Shown in pieces: positions 38,494 to 47,114 of a stretch of 64,000 bases of DNA (positions within the stretch are counted from its first letter, which is position 1; each line of letters opens with the position of its first letter). Location of the stretch: positions 124,001 through 188,000 of the forward strand of contig CAZRRO010000007.1 in the NCBI GenBank assembly GCA_964602595.1, written 5' to 3'. The DNA comes from CAIWAH01 sp964602595 (GTDB lineage: Bacteria > Verrucomicrobiota > Verrucomicrobiia > Limisphaerales > UBA9464). Under the pieces are notes generated by a model that worked only from the letters and a program-made list of their open reading frames with translations, had not been told where the DNA came from and did not search any database. The position numbers and the translations under genes were made by a program.

Positions 38494-39729
38494 GTGCCCC
38501 CGACGAAATCGAGCTTCTTGGACAAGGTGTTGGGCCGGATCAACCGGCTCGACTCGGAAGGTTTGCAGACCGTGGTGCAGCGGCTGGCGCGCGAGCGCAA
38601 TTTCCTCGAAACCCTCTTCAACCGGATCGAGGACGGAGTCGTGGTCACCGATGAAGAAGGTCGGGTCATCTACGTCAACGAATCGGTCGCCGGGTTGCTG
38701 GGCTTCACCGCCGAACAGGCCGAGGGACAACCCGTGACGCGCCTGCTGCCGCGGATGGACTGGGAACAACTCAAGCGCGTGGACCAGGCCGGCGGCAGCG
38801 GGGTGGTGCGGCAGGAGTTTGAAGTGAGCTACCCCACGCCGCGGTTCCTGCGCCTCTATGCCGCGCCGCTCGACGGCGAGGCGGCGGGCAGTTCCGGAGT
38901 CGCCCTGATTCTCCACGATGCGACCGAGGCCCGGAACAAGACCGCCGAGACGATCGAGAGCGAGCGGTTGCACGCACTCACCCTGTTGGCGGCCAGCGTG
39001 GCGCACGAAATAGGGAACCCGCTCAATGCGCTCCACATCCACCTCCAACTGATGGAACGCGAGGTCCGCAAGCTGCAGCGGGCCGCCCGCGCGGAGGATT
39101 CGACCGCCGCCGAGGCCCATGCCGACAAGTTGGAAGGCTACCTGAATGTCGCCAAGGGGGAGATCAGCCGGCTGGACTACATCGTCACCGAATTCCTCCA
39201 GGCGATGCGGCCGACGCCGCCCCGGCTCCAGCCCACGGCGCTCAACGAAGTCATCCGGGAGACTTTGGAGGTGCTACGGCCGGAGCTGGAGAACCGGAAA
39301 TTGCGCGTCGCGGAAAAACTGGGGCGCAGCCTGCCGGTGCCGCTGCTGGACGCGGGGCAGTTCAAGCAGGTGCTGGTCAACCTCATCAAGAACGCCATGC
39401 AGGCGATGGTGAAGGGCGGCACCCTGACGCTCGAATCCGGTGCCAACTCCAAGGCCGTCTGGGTCAGCGTGGCGGATACCGGCGTGGGCATCCCATCGGA
39501 GCAGTTGAAGCACATTTTCGAGCCCTACTACACCACCAAGCAGAAGGGCACCGGACTCGGTCTGATGATCGTGCAGCGCATCATGCGCGACCACGGCGGG
39601 CGGATCGAACTGGAAAGCCGGGTGGGGCAGGGAACCGTCTTCAAGCTCTGGCTGCCCGCCCCGGGGCAACTTCCGGCCCTCCTGCCCATGTCGGGGACCG
39701 GCGAAGCGGATTCTTTGCCCGCCGAATAA
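38494..39729 (+). CDS. Soluble PAS-domain sensor histidine kinase (NtrB-like)
   Basis: A 411-residue kinase. Residues about 36-150 form a PAS domain (FNRIEDGVVVTDEEGRVIYVNE), the phospho-accepting H171 lies in SVAHEIGNPLNALH, and the ATPase domain has the N box NLIKNAMQAM, G1 DTGVGIP and G2 GTGLGLMIV. No membrane segment or signal is seen, so it senses in the cytoplasm. The start is GTG 38494, only 3 bp after corA, so the two are probably co-translated. No response regulator is adjacent. Confidence 0.92.
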   Translation: MPPTKSSFLDKVLGRINRLDSEGLQTVVQRLARERNFLETLFNRIEDGVVVTDEEGRVIYVNESVAGLLGFTAEQAEGQPVTRLLPRMDWEQLKRVDQAGGSGVVRQEFEVSYPTPRFLRLYAAPLDGEAAGSSGVALILHDATEARNKTAETIESERLHALTLLAASVAHEIGNPLNALHIHLQLMEREVRKLQRAARAEDSTAAEAHADKLEGYLNVAKGEISRLDYIVTEFLQAMRPTPPRLQPTALNEVIRETLEVLRPELENRKLRVAEKLGRSLPVPLLDAGQFKQVLVNLIKNAMQAMVKGGTLTLESGANSKAVWVSVADTGVGIPSEQLKHIFEPYYTTKQKGTGLGLMIVQRIMRDHGGRIELESRVGQGTVFKLWLPAPGQLPALLPMSGTGEADSLPAE

Positions 39730-39737
39730 AACTTCGC

Positions 39738-39766
39738 TTGCAATGGGTCCGACAAATCTCCATTTA
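39738..39766 (+). promoter_or_regulatory. Putative promoter of tRNA-Gly
   Basis: TTGCAA and CATTTA are 17 bases apart, ending 19 bases before the tRNA. The same AAAACTTCGCTT block precedes the -35 box as in front of tRNA-Val. Confidence 0.4.
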
Positions 39767-39785
39767 TTCGCCCGTCTTTCGGAGC

Positions 39786-39862
39786 GCGAGCGTAGCTCAG
39801 CCTGGTAGAGCGTCACCTTGCCAAGGTGAATGTCGAGGGTTCGAATCCCTTCGCTCGCTCCA
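39786..39862 (+). tRNA. tRNA-Gly (anticodon GCC)
   Basis: Acceptor GCGAGCG pairs with CGCTCGC, D arm GCTC/GAGC, anticodon stem TCACC/GGTGA with loop TTGCCAA, T arm GAGGG/CCCTT (one G-T pair). The anticodon GCC reads GGC and GGU. CCA is encoded. Confidence 0.97.
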
Positions 39863-39868
39863 ATTTGT

Positions 39869-39902
39869 AAACCGCGGTTTCCTTCGGGAAGCTGCGGTTT
39901 TT
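39869..39902 (+). terminator. Rho-independent terminator after tRNA-Gly
   Basis: AAACCGC and GCGGTTT form the stem base; three middle pairs (two of them G-T) and TTCC/GGAA extend it to 14 pairs closed by a TTCG tetraloop. A T run follows. It ends 17 bp before the convergent transporter gene and may also serve it. Confidence 0.8.
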
Positions 39903-39919
39903 AGTTTCCCGACAGGCGT

Positions 39920-40900
39920 TCAGGCGACCGACTTTGACCGGGCGAAACGGTCCGCCAGCACGCCACAAACTAGGAGTTGCAGCGGGTGGTAGAGCAGGAT
40001 TGGCAGCAGGATGAGCCCAAGCCCGGGGTGCGTGCCGAAGATGGCCTTCGCGAGCGGGATTCCCGAAGCGATGGTCTTCTGCGGCGCGCAGAAGGTCGCG
40101 GCGATCCGGTCAGGTCGGTCCAGCGCAGCGAAACCGGCCAGTCCGCCCACCAGCCCGATTGCGAGCGCGAAAATGGCGCCGACGCCGACCGCGGTGCCGA
40201 CGAAGAGCCCGGGAGGATACGCCTGCCACAGTCCCTGTTGGACTGAGTTGGAGAAGGCGGCGAAGACCAGAAACAGGATCAGGCCGCTACAGGCGTTGCC
40301 CAAGGCCTTCTTCCAGCGGTCGGCCCAGGCGGACACACCCAACCGAAGCAATTGCCCCAGCCCGAGCGGGAGCAGCAGGAGAAGCACGATGTCCCGGAGG
40401 ACTTGGTCCATCGGCTGCGTTTGCCCCCCTTTCTCCATCAGCCACGCCACCCAAAGCGGTGTCACAAAAACGCCAAGGACGTTCGAGAGGGCCGCGTTGA
40501 AGATTGCCCCCACGGTATTGCCGCCGGCGAGACCGGTCAGCACGACGGACGTCGACACCGTGGAAGGCAGCACGCAGAGGAACAAGAAACCCAGTCGCAG
40601 ATCTGGCGGGAGGTGGCGTCCGACCGCCCAGTCCAGCCCAATGCCGAGCAGGGGAAAAATCAGGAACGTGAACGCCTGGACGAGCAGGTGCAGTTTCCAT
40701 TTCCCGGCGCCTTTCCGCAGCGCGGCGACCGGCAGCGTGAGGCCTTGGGCCAGGAAGATCGCCGCCACGCCCCAGCGGGTGGACACCTCGGGGCGCAGTG
40801 GCCCACCGTTGGCCCCGACCCCGGGAATCGCCCAGGCGAGCAGGACGACCGCGGGCAGGGAGAGCACGAACCAGTTGCGCGCGAGGAATGACTTCAGCAC
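39920..40900 (-). CDS. Bile acid:sodium symporter-like membrane transporter (SBF-like, YfeH type)
   Basis: A 326-residue protein with about ten membrane helices. Signatures are IFLAQGLTLPVAAL near helix 2, LPSTVSTSVVLTGLAGGN in the core and FCAPQKTIASGIPLAKAIF near the end, which fit the SBF-like family PF13593. Bacterial members of this branch have mostly unknown substrates (organic anions). It is transcribed toward tRNA-Gly and lies 71 bp after the FMN reductase gene on the same strand. Confidence 0.9.
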   Translation of the reverse strand: MLKSFLARNWFVLSLPAVVLLAWAIPGVGANGGPLRPEVSTRWGVAAIFLAQGLTLPVAALRKGAGKWKLHLLVQAFTFLIFPLLGIGLDWAVGRHLPPDLRLGFLFLCVLPSTVSTSVVLTGLAGGNTVGAIFNAALSNVLGVFVTPLWVAWLMEKGGQTQPMDQVLRDIVLLLLLPLGLGQLLRLGVSAWADRWKKALGNACSGLILFLVFAAFSNSVQQGLWQAYPPGLFVGTAVGVGAIFALAIGLVGGLAGFAALDRPDRIAATFCAPQKTIASGIPLAKAIFGTHPGLGLILLPILLYHPLQLLVCGVLADRFARSKSVA

Positions 40901-40971
40901 ACGTGGGTGAAGTGTGGGTGAAGTCGGCCGTTCTGCAATGACGACGCACGAAATGCCCGGCGCAGGGGACG

Positions 40972-41550
40972 TTACCGGAGCAGTTTCGTGAGGTGCTGCG
41001 CCAACGTCGTGCCCAACGCGCGGACTCGGGCCGCCTGCTTCGGATCCGCGAGCGTGCCGTCCTCGGCAAAGGCCGAATGGGCGCCGGGCACAGCCAGTTG
41101 ATCGGGCAACACGGTGATGCCGAGATTGCCGAGGATGGCCCGGAGGTGGACCAGTCCGCGCAGCCCACCCAGTCCGCCCGGCGACGTCGCGCAGATCACC
41201 GCGGTCTTGCCGGCCAACGCCGAAAGCGCTGGCTCGTCCTCAGTTTCGGCGCGGGAGACCCAATCTATGACGTTCTTCAGCGCGGCGGTCACGCTGCTGT
41301 TGTATTCGGGCGAAGCGATGAGCAGGCCGTGCTGCCCGCGGAACAGCGCCTTCAGCTTGCGCGCGTTTTCCGGCAGGCCGTCCCGAGATTCCAGGTCCTC
41401 GTCGAATACTGGCAGGGGGAAATCCCGCAGCGAAACCAGCGTTACTTCGGCGCCGCCTTCGCGGGCGCCAGCTGCGGCCAAGGCGGCCAGTTTGTGGTTG
41501 AACGAGTCTCGGCGGAGGCTGCCGCCGAAGGCGAGGATACGGGGTTTCAT
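40972..41550 (-). CDS. NADPH-dependent FMN reductase family protein
   Basis: A 192-residue flavodoxin-like protein. The phosphate loop GGSLRRDSFNHKLA binds FMN, and SPEYNSSVTAALKNVIDWVSR is the family signature. These enzymes reduce free flavin or quinones (chromate/azoreductase-like). ATG 41571 would add 7 residues and starts 4 bp after the upstream gene's stop; ATG 41550 is the conventional start. It follows an Old Yellow Enzyme gene on the same strand, so both flavoenzymes are likely co-expressed. Confidence 0.93.
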   Translation of the reverse strand: MKPRILAFGGSLRRDSFNHKLAALAAAGAREGGAEVTLVSLRDFPLPVFDEDLESRDGLPENARKLKALFRGQHGLLIASPEYNSSVTAALKNVIDWVSRAETEDEPALSALAGKTAVICATSPGGLGGLRGLVHLRAILGNLGITVLPDQLAVPGAHSAFAEDGTLADPKQAARVRALGTTLAQHLTKLLR

Positions 41551-41575
41551 GGGTGTATGGGATGATGTCATCCGG

Positions 41576-42685
41576 TCAGTGCCCGGCTTGGTAGGATGGA
41601 AAGTCGGCGTAGCCCTTCGGCTCGAAGGAATACCAGTCGGCCATGCTTGCCTCCGGCGCGAGCGGCCAACCGTTGGCGAAGCGTTCCGCCAGGTCGGGAT
41701 TGCTGATGAACGGCCGACCGAACGCGATGAGATCGGCGTGCCCGGCGGCAATCGTCGCCTCGGCCGTGGCTTGGGTGTAGCCACAGTTGCCCATCAGGAC
41801 TCCGGAATACACGGCGCGGAACTCGGCCAACGTCATGGGTTCTCCCAGTTGGTGGAAACCGAAGGCCAACCCGTCCACGAGATGCAGGTAACCGAGGTGG
41901 TAACGGCTCAATTCGCGGGCCGCGTAAAGGAAAGTCTCCCGGAAGTCCGGCGATCCCATGTCGTTGAACACTCCGTTCGGCGAGAGGCGGACCGCCACCC
42001 GGTGGGCCGGCCAGACGGTGAGGATGGCCTCGACGATTTCGCGGAGGAATTGGAACCGCTTCTCCAACGAGCCTCCGTAGCGATCGGTCCGCTGGTTGGT
42101 GCGCGCCTGGAGGAACTGATCGATCAGGTAGCCATTCGCCGCATGGATTTCGACTCCGTCGAACCCGGCTGTTTGGGCGCGCTCGGCGGCGCGGCGATAG
42201 TCCTGGACGACCTGGGCAACTTCGGCCGACTCGAGCGCGCGGGGCGTCTCGTAAGCGTGCTTGCCCGTGGGCGTGTGGATGTGGTCACCGTTCAGTTTGA
42301 CCGCCGAGGCTGATACCGGCAGCGAACGGTCCGCGCGGAACGTGCTATGGGAAGCGCGGCCGCAATGCCAGAGCTGCAGGAAGAAGGGGGTGCCCCTTAC
42401 CCGCACCGCGCCGGTGACCGACTTCCACGCTTCGGCCTGGGCGTCGGTGTAGATGCCGGGCGAGCGCTGCCAGCCAATGCCCTGTTCTGAGATGACCGTC
42501 GCCTCGCTGATGAGCAGCCCGGCGCCGGCCCGCTGCACGTAGTAATCCTTCATCAGCGGGTTGGGCAGGCGTTCCACACCCGCGCGAGCCCGGGTGAGCG
42601 GCGCGAGCACGACACGGTTCTTGAGGCGCAAGTCCCCAATGGGCAGGGAGCTAAGCAGGTGGGGAGATTGGGACTGGGTATTCAT
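41576..42685 (-). CDS. Old Yellow Enzyme-family alkene reductase (NemA-like)
   Basis: A 369-residue TIM-barrel flavoenzyme that reduces activated alkenes and electrophiles with NAD(P)H. Motifs are LKNRVVLAPLTRARA, LQLWHCGRASH, the active-site FDGVEIHAANGYLIDQFL (His and Asn) with RTDRYGGSLEKR, and the FMN phosphate site FGRPFISNPDLAERF. ATG 42685 gives the family N-terminus; the in-frame ATG at 42781 extends into the regulatory region. It is divergent from a LysR regulator that probably controls it. Confidence 0.94.
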   Translation of the reverse strand: MNTQSQSPHLLSSLPIGDLRLKNRVVLAPLTRARAGVERLPNPLMKDYYVQRAGAGLLISEATVISEQGIGWQRSPGIYTDAQAEAWKSVTGAVRVRGTPFFLQLWHCGRASHSTFRADRSLPVSASAVKLNGDHIHTPTGKHAYETPRALESAEVAQVVQDYRRAAERAQTAGFDGVEIHAANGYLIDQFLQARTNQRTDRYGGSLEKRFQFLREIVEAILTVWPAHRVAVRLSPNGVFNDMGSPDFRETFLYAARELSRYHLGYLHLVDGLAFGFHQLGEPMTLAEFRAVYSGVLMGNCGYTQATAEATIAAGHADLIAFGRPFISNPDLAERFANGWPLAPEASMADWYSFEPKGYADFPSYQAGH

Positions 42686-42878
42686 TGCGGAAAATGGTGT
42701 TGGAACGGGCACGTCAATCAGGCGGCCGGAAGGTTCATCGTAAGCGTGGGCCGGCAAGGCTGAGCTTCGGATCAGTTTCATCGGCGGTTCGTTGAGGTGG
42801 ACCGTAGCCGGCTAGAGCCGAGGAAAGGAAAGGCCATGTTCCTTGGCTCACCATGCCATGAAGCTATGCTTGCGCGGC

Positions 42879-43787
42879 ATGGAACTCCGCCATCTCCGTT
42901 ACTTCGTGGCCGTCGCCGAGGAGGAAAACGTCACCCGCGCGTCAGCGAAGCTCCGGGTTTCGCAACCGGCAGTCAGCCGGCAGGTGCGGGATTTGGAGGA
43001 CGAATTGGGCGTGCCCCTGTTCCAGCGGAGCGCCAAGTCGGTGCGATTGACCGAAGCCGGCCATGTGTTCTTGGCCGAGGCGAAGGCAGTCCTGAAGCGC
43101 GCGGCTGAGGCGGTGGCCGCCGCCCGCGCGATTGCCGGCGGCACCGCGGGCAAGCTGGATGTTGGCTATGCGCCTTCGCTGACGGTGGAAATCCTGCCGC
43201 GGGCGCTCCGTGCCTTCCAAGCGGTCGCGCCCGGTGTCCGCGTGGTGCTACACGACCTGACGACCGAGGAAATGATGCTTGGGCTGCGGGATGGGCGACT
43301 AGATTTGGCGCTCATGGTCCGGCCCGAGGGACGCCAGCCGGGCGACCTGCGGTTTCATGAACTTGCCCGTTACCCGATGTGCCTTGCGGTGGCGCCGGGG
43401 CATCCGCTCGCCCAGCTGGCGGCCGTGAAATTGAAGCGGTTGGCTGCCCAACCGCTGATCGCCTACAGCCGGACCGGCTATCCGGAGTATCACGAGAGCC
43501 TTTCCGGGCTGTTCTCGTCGCTGGCGTCCGGGCCCAGCGTCAGCGAGGAGCACGACAGCGTGACCAGCCTGATCGCCGCGGTTGAAGCGGGTCGGGGCGT
43601 GGCGGTGGTGCCTCGCTCGCTCGCCTGCCTCGCCGGGGAGCGGCTGAAGCTAATTCCGCTCCAACCGTCCCCGGAACCCCTCGTCGTCGGGGCGGTGTGT
43701 CGCCGTGCCCCAGCGTCCCCGCGGGTGGCGCAGTTCATTGCGGCCGCCGCCAGCGAACCGGCGAAGCCTTTGGGTGCGCTAAGGTGA
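42879..43787 (+). CDS. LysR-family transcriptional regulator
   Basis: A 302-residue regulator. The helix-turn-helix is FVAVAEEENVTRASAKLRVSQPAVSRQV, and the C-terminal effector-binding domain is complete. ATG 42879 starts the MELRHLRYF sequence typical of the family; ATG 42858 is also possible. The 190-bp gap to the divergent alkene reductase is the likely operator region. Confidence 0.93.
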   Translation: MELRHLRYFVAVAEEENVTRASAKLRVSQPAVSRQVRDLEDELGVPLFQRSAKSVRLTEAGHVFLAEAKAVLKRAAEAVAAARAIAGGTAGKLDVGYAPSLTVEILPRALRAFQAVAPGVRVVLHDLTTEEMMLGLRDGRLDLALMVRPEGRQPGDLRFHELARYPMCLAVAPGHPLAQLAAVKLKRLAAQPLIAYSRTGYPEYHESLSGLFSSLASGPSVSEEHDSVTSLIAAVEAGRGVAVVPRSLACLAGERLKLIPLQPSPEPLVVGAVCRRAPASPRVAQFIAAAASEPAKPLGALR

Positions 43788-43826
43788 ACTGTTTTCCCGG
43801 CTGGATTCCCGACGGCGGCTGGCGGA

Positions 43827-44843
43827 ATGTCCCGCCCCATGTCTCTGCTCGACCGTATCGAGTCCGTCAAACAGGCCGCGCTGAATGAACTGCGTGCGGC
43901 CAAGGAATTGCCGTCGCTGGAGCGCGCCAAAGGTGCGTTCCTGGGCGGCGAAGGCCAGTTCACCGCGCTGATGAAGGAGTTGGGCACGCTGGCGAAGGAT
44001 GTCCGCCCGTTGGCCGGCAAGGCCATCAACGCCGCCAAGCAGGAACTCGAAACGATCATCGCGGAGAAGCGCGGCGAACTCGAGCTGCGCGCCGCGTTGC
44101 CGAAGGAACCCACCGATTTCACGCTCCCCGGCCGCCGTCGTTCCCTGGGCAAACTGCACCCGCTGACGCAGGTGACCGACGACATCGTGAAGGCGTTCCG
44201 CAAGCTGGGCTTCGTGGTCGCCGACGGCCCGGAGATCGAGGACGAGTATCACTGCTTCGACGCGTTGAATACGCCCGCCGATCACCCGGCGCGCGATTCC
44301 CAGGACACCTTCTTCGTGGATGTGCCCGGCAGGCCGCTGCTCCGCACGCACACCAGTTCAGTCCAGATCCGGGTGATGAAGTCGCAGCCGCCGCCCATCC
44401 GCATCATCGTGCCGGGCCGCGTGTATCGCCGCGACAATGCCGATGCCACGCACAATCCGACGTTCCACCAGATCGAGGGCCTCTACGTGGACAAGAACGT
44501 CACGGTCGGCGACCTGAAGGGCACGGTCGAAGCGGTCTTCCGCGAGTTGCTGGGCAACGACGTGAAGCTGCGCTTCCGTCCGCACTACTTCAGTTACACC
44601 GAACCCAGCCTGGAAATCGACTTCACCAACGCTCTGGTGAAGAAGCTGGGCAAGGATTGGCTGGAGATCGCCGGCTGCGGCATGGTGCACCCCCAGGTCT
44701 TCGAGAACGTGGGCTACGATCCCGAGGTGTGGAGCGGCTGGGCCTTTGGCTTCGGCATCGAACGCATTGCGATGCTGCGCTACGGCATCACGGACATCCG
44801 ATTGTTCTACGAGAATGACGTGCGGTTCCTGGGGCAGTTCTGA
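43827..44843 (+). CDS. pheS: Phenylalanine--tRNA ligase alpha subunit
   Basis: A 338-residue class II synthetase subunit. The N-terminal coiled coil covers about 1-95. Motif 1 to 3 regions are visible: GRRRSLGKLHPL, LLRTHTSSVQIR, FHQIEGLYVDKNV, and the C-terminal WSGWAFGFGIERIAMLRYGI. Motif 3 and GCGMVHP bind ATP and phenylalanine. ATG 43839 is an alternative start. The partner pheT begins 2.3 kb downstream with two unrelated genes between. Confidence 0.97.
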   Translation: MSRPMSLLDRIESVKQAALNELRAAKELPSLERAKGAFLGGEGQFTALMKELGTLAKDVRPLAGKAINAAKQELETIIAEKRGELELRAALPKEPTDFTLPGRRRSLGKLHPLTQVTDDIVKAFRKLGFVVADGPEIEDEYHCFDALNTPADHPARDSQDTFFVDVPGRPLLRTHTSSVQIRVMKSQPPPIRIIVPGRVYRRDNADATHNPTFHQIEGLYVDKNVTVGDLKGTVEAVFRELLGNDVKLRFRPHYFSYTEPSLEIDFTNALVKKLGKDWLEIAGCGMVHPQVFENVGYDPEVWSGWAFGFGIERIAMLRYGITDIRLFYENDVRFLGQF

Positions 44844-44863
44844 TTCTGAAATTCACGGATTCC

Positions 44864-45955
44864 ATGAAACTTGCATCACTGTTCTGGTCGGCGGCCATTT
44901 CGTTGGTTGGGACGGTCGCAGTTCTTGGCGCCTCCGACCTCAAGACTCGCAACGTGTTCCTGCTGACCACCGACGGCCTGCGGTGGCAGGAGGTTTTCGG
45001 CGGTGCCGAGGAGGAACTGATCAGCAAGGAGAACGGGGGGGTCTCCAACACGAACGACCTGCGCACCGCGTTCTGGCGGCCGACGCCCGAGGCGAGGCGC
45101 GAGGCGTTGATGCCGTTTGTCTGGGGCAAGATCGCGAAGGAGGGCCAGCTCTGGGGCAACCGGAACAAAGGTTCGATCGTGCGGGTGACCAACGGACACA
45201 ATTTCTCCTATCCGGGCTACAGCGAGTTCCTCACCGGCGTGGCGGACAGCCGGATCGACAGCAACGACCGGAAACCGAATCCCAACGTGAACGTTTTCCA
45301 GTGGCTCCACACCCAGCCAGCGTATCAGGGGCGGGTCGGCGCGGTGGTGAGCTGGGGTGTCATTCCGTGGATCCTCAACGCCGACATGGCGGGTTTCCCA
45401 GTCTGGAGCGCCTTTGAACAACCGGTCGGGGCGAAGCGGTTTGCGCTGTCGCCGGCCGCCCAGGAATTGCTGGAGCGCACGACGCCGCTCTGGGGTGACG
45501 TCTCGTTGGATACGTTTGCCGCGACGGCAGCAAAGGAAATGCTACGCAGCGTGAAACCGCGGGCACTTTACGTGGCGTTTGGCGAGACGGACGACTGGGC
45601 GCACGAAGGCCGCTACGACCGCTACCTGCACTCCGCACGGAACTTCGACCGCTTCGTCGGGGAGCTGTGGGCGTTGGTCCAGTCGCTGCCCGAATATCGC
45701 GACCAGACCACGTTCATTCTCGCCACCGATCATGGTCGCGGGCCTGCGCCGATCGCGTGGAAAAACCACGGCAAAGCCATCTCCGAGTCAGCATCACTCT
45801 GGCTGGGTGTCCTGGGCCCCGATACCCCTGCGCTCGGCGAACGCAGCGATTCGCCGGAAGCCACTCAGAGCCAAGTCGCCGCGACGGTTGCAGATTACCT
45901 CGGGCTGGATTTTCGTTCTGCCTTCCCCAATCGCGCGCCTGCACTCAAGCGCTAG
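44864..45955 (+). CDS. Secreted alkaline-phosphatase-superfamily protein
   Basis: A 363-residue exported protein with signal peptide LFWSAAISLVGTVAVLGAS. The metal-site features are LLTTDGLRWQEVFGG, YVAFGETDDWAHEGRYDRYL and ILATDHGRGPAPIAWKNHG, matching the fold shared by phosphatases, sulfatases and phosphodiesterases. The usual nucleophile Ser/Thr is not certain; T and N in the middle region (VTNGHNFSYPGYSEF) are candidates. The substrate is unknown. It lies 20 bp after pheS and may be read from the same message. Confidence 0.82.
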   Translation: MKLASLFWSAAISLVGTVAVLGASDLKTRNVFLLTTDGLRWQEVFGGAEEELISKENGGVSNTNDLRTAFWRPTPEARREALMPFVWGKIAKEGQLWGNRNKGSIVRVTNGHNFSYPGYSEFLTGVADSRIDSNDRKPNPNVNVFQWLHTQPAYQGRVGAVVSWGVIPWILNADMAGFPVWSAFEQPVGAKRFALSPAAQELLERTTPLWGDVSLDTFAATAAKEMLRSVKPRALYVAFGETDDWAHEGRYDRYLHSARNFDRFVGELWALVQSLPEYRDQTTFILATDHGRGPAPIAWKNHGKAISESASLWLGVLGPDTPALGERSDSPEATQSQVAATVADYLGLDFRSAFPNRAPALKR

Positions 45956-45966
45956 GCAGTTCCGTC

Positions 45967-47049
45967 ATGCAGGGCCACATTAATTGCGCTTCGTCGGAGT
46001 CTTCTGTTGCGTTGCCGCGCATTCATGGGCTGGACTCCATCCGTTTTGTTTGTGCCCTATGGGTCTTCTTCTCCCATCTTGGGGTTGTGATGTTGCCGGC
46101 CGGAGGCGAGAGGGATTCGTGGCTCGGGTGGATTTCACGATTTGGCAGCGCGACGTTGGGCAACGGGCCGGCGGCGGTCATCGCGTTCTTCGTGATATCC
46201 GGGCTCTGCATTCATTACCCGAATGTCCGGCCGGGCGATTTCCGACCTTCAGCCCACTATGCGCAACGATTCCTTCGCATATTGCCCCCCATGCTGGTGG
46301 CTTTGCTGGCGGGCGGCGTGGTTGGCGCGAAGGGCATTCAGGTATCGCGTGAAACCTGGCAACTTCCCACCATCCTTTGGAGTTTGGTCGCAGAGTTGAT
46401 TTACTACACGATCTACCCGGCGCTCAGGGGCGTCGCCGGGCGAATCGGATGGGTGGGACTGCTGGGAACAGCTTATGCCTTTGCGGGTCTGGTCATGGTT
46501 CTCAATCCGGCCATCAAGGGAATGCAAGATTACGGCTACGGACTGACTTGGATCGTGGGTTTGCCGAACTGGCTGTGGGGCTGCCTGCTAGCTGAAAGGA
46601 TTGCTTCCGGTGCTTCGCCGTTGATTCCGGGGAAGTCGGTGAACTGGTTGCGTGCGGCGTTGTTCCTCCTGTCTGCCTTGGGCTGGCGCCTGCTGTATGT
46701 CCGCAAGCCCTACCTGCCCGCCAACGCCTTCATCATTTCCCTGCAAGCCGTGGGAGCGACCGCTTTTTTGTGGCTAAGGGCGGAAGTGGAAAACTTCCGA
46801 ACCAAGCTACCCGGCAGGCTTCTGGAATGGGGGGGGACTTGGAGCTATTCGTTGTATCTGATTCACGAACTCGGAAGAGCCCTATGGGAGATCATCGTTC
46901 CGGCCCCATCGACGATGGTCGGAGCTTTGATTGGGTCCATTTTTCGTCCACTTGGCATTTTGGCGCTCTGCTATGGGTTTTACCGACTTGTCGAACTGCC
47001 TAGCCACAGGTTGGCCCGGCGTGCGGGAGCGCATTTCCGAAAGCGGTAA
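45967..47049 (+). CDS. Acyltransferase 3 family membrane protein
   Basis: A 360-residue inner-membrane protein with about ten hydrophobic segments. The start of the fold, GLDSIRFVCALWVFFSHLGVV with the conserved His, plus FFVISGLCIHYPNVRP and RFLRILPPML, is typical of the acyltransferase-3 family, which O-acetylates sugars of surface polysaccharides or peptidoglycan. Its base composition is lower in GC than the flanking genes (34 of 60 at 46441-46500). It separates pheS from pheT together with the phosphatase-like gene. Confidence 0.9.
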   Translation: MQGHINCASSESSVALPRIHGLDSIRFVCALWVFFSHLGVVMLPAGGERDSWLGWISRFGSATLGNGPAAVIAFFVISGLCIHYPNVRPGDFRPSAHYAQRFLRILPPMLVALLAGGVVGAKGIQVSRETWQLPTILWSLVAELIYYTIYPALRGVAGRIGWVGLLGTAYAFAGLVMVLNPAIKGMQDYGYGLTWIVGLPNWLWGCLLAERIASGASPLIPGKSVNWLRAALFLLSALGWRLLYVRKPYLPANAFIISLQAVGATAFLWLRAEVENFRTKLPGRLLEWGGTWSYSLYLIHELGRALWEIIVPAPSTMVGALIGSIFRPLGILALCYGFYRLVELPSHRLARRAGAHFRKR

Positions 47050-47114
47050 GTCATGACGAAGCGTTTCAGGTTCACGAATGCAGTTCATTCCCGCACCATC
47101 CCAGGATCAGTTTC

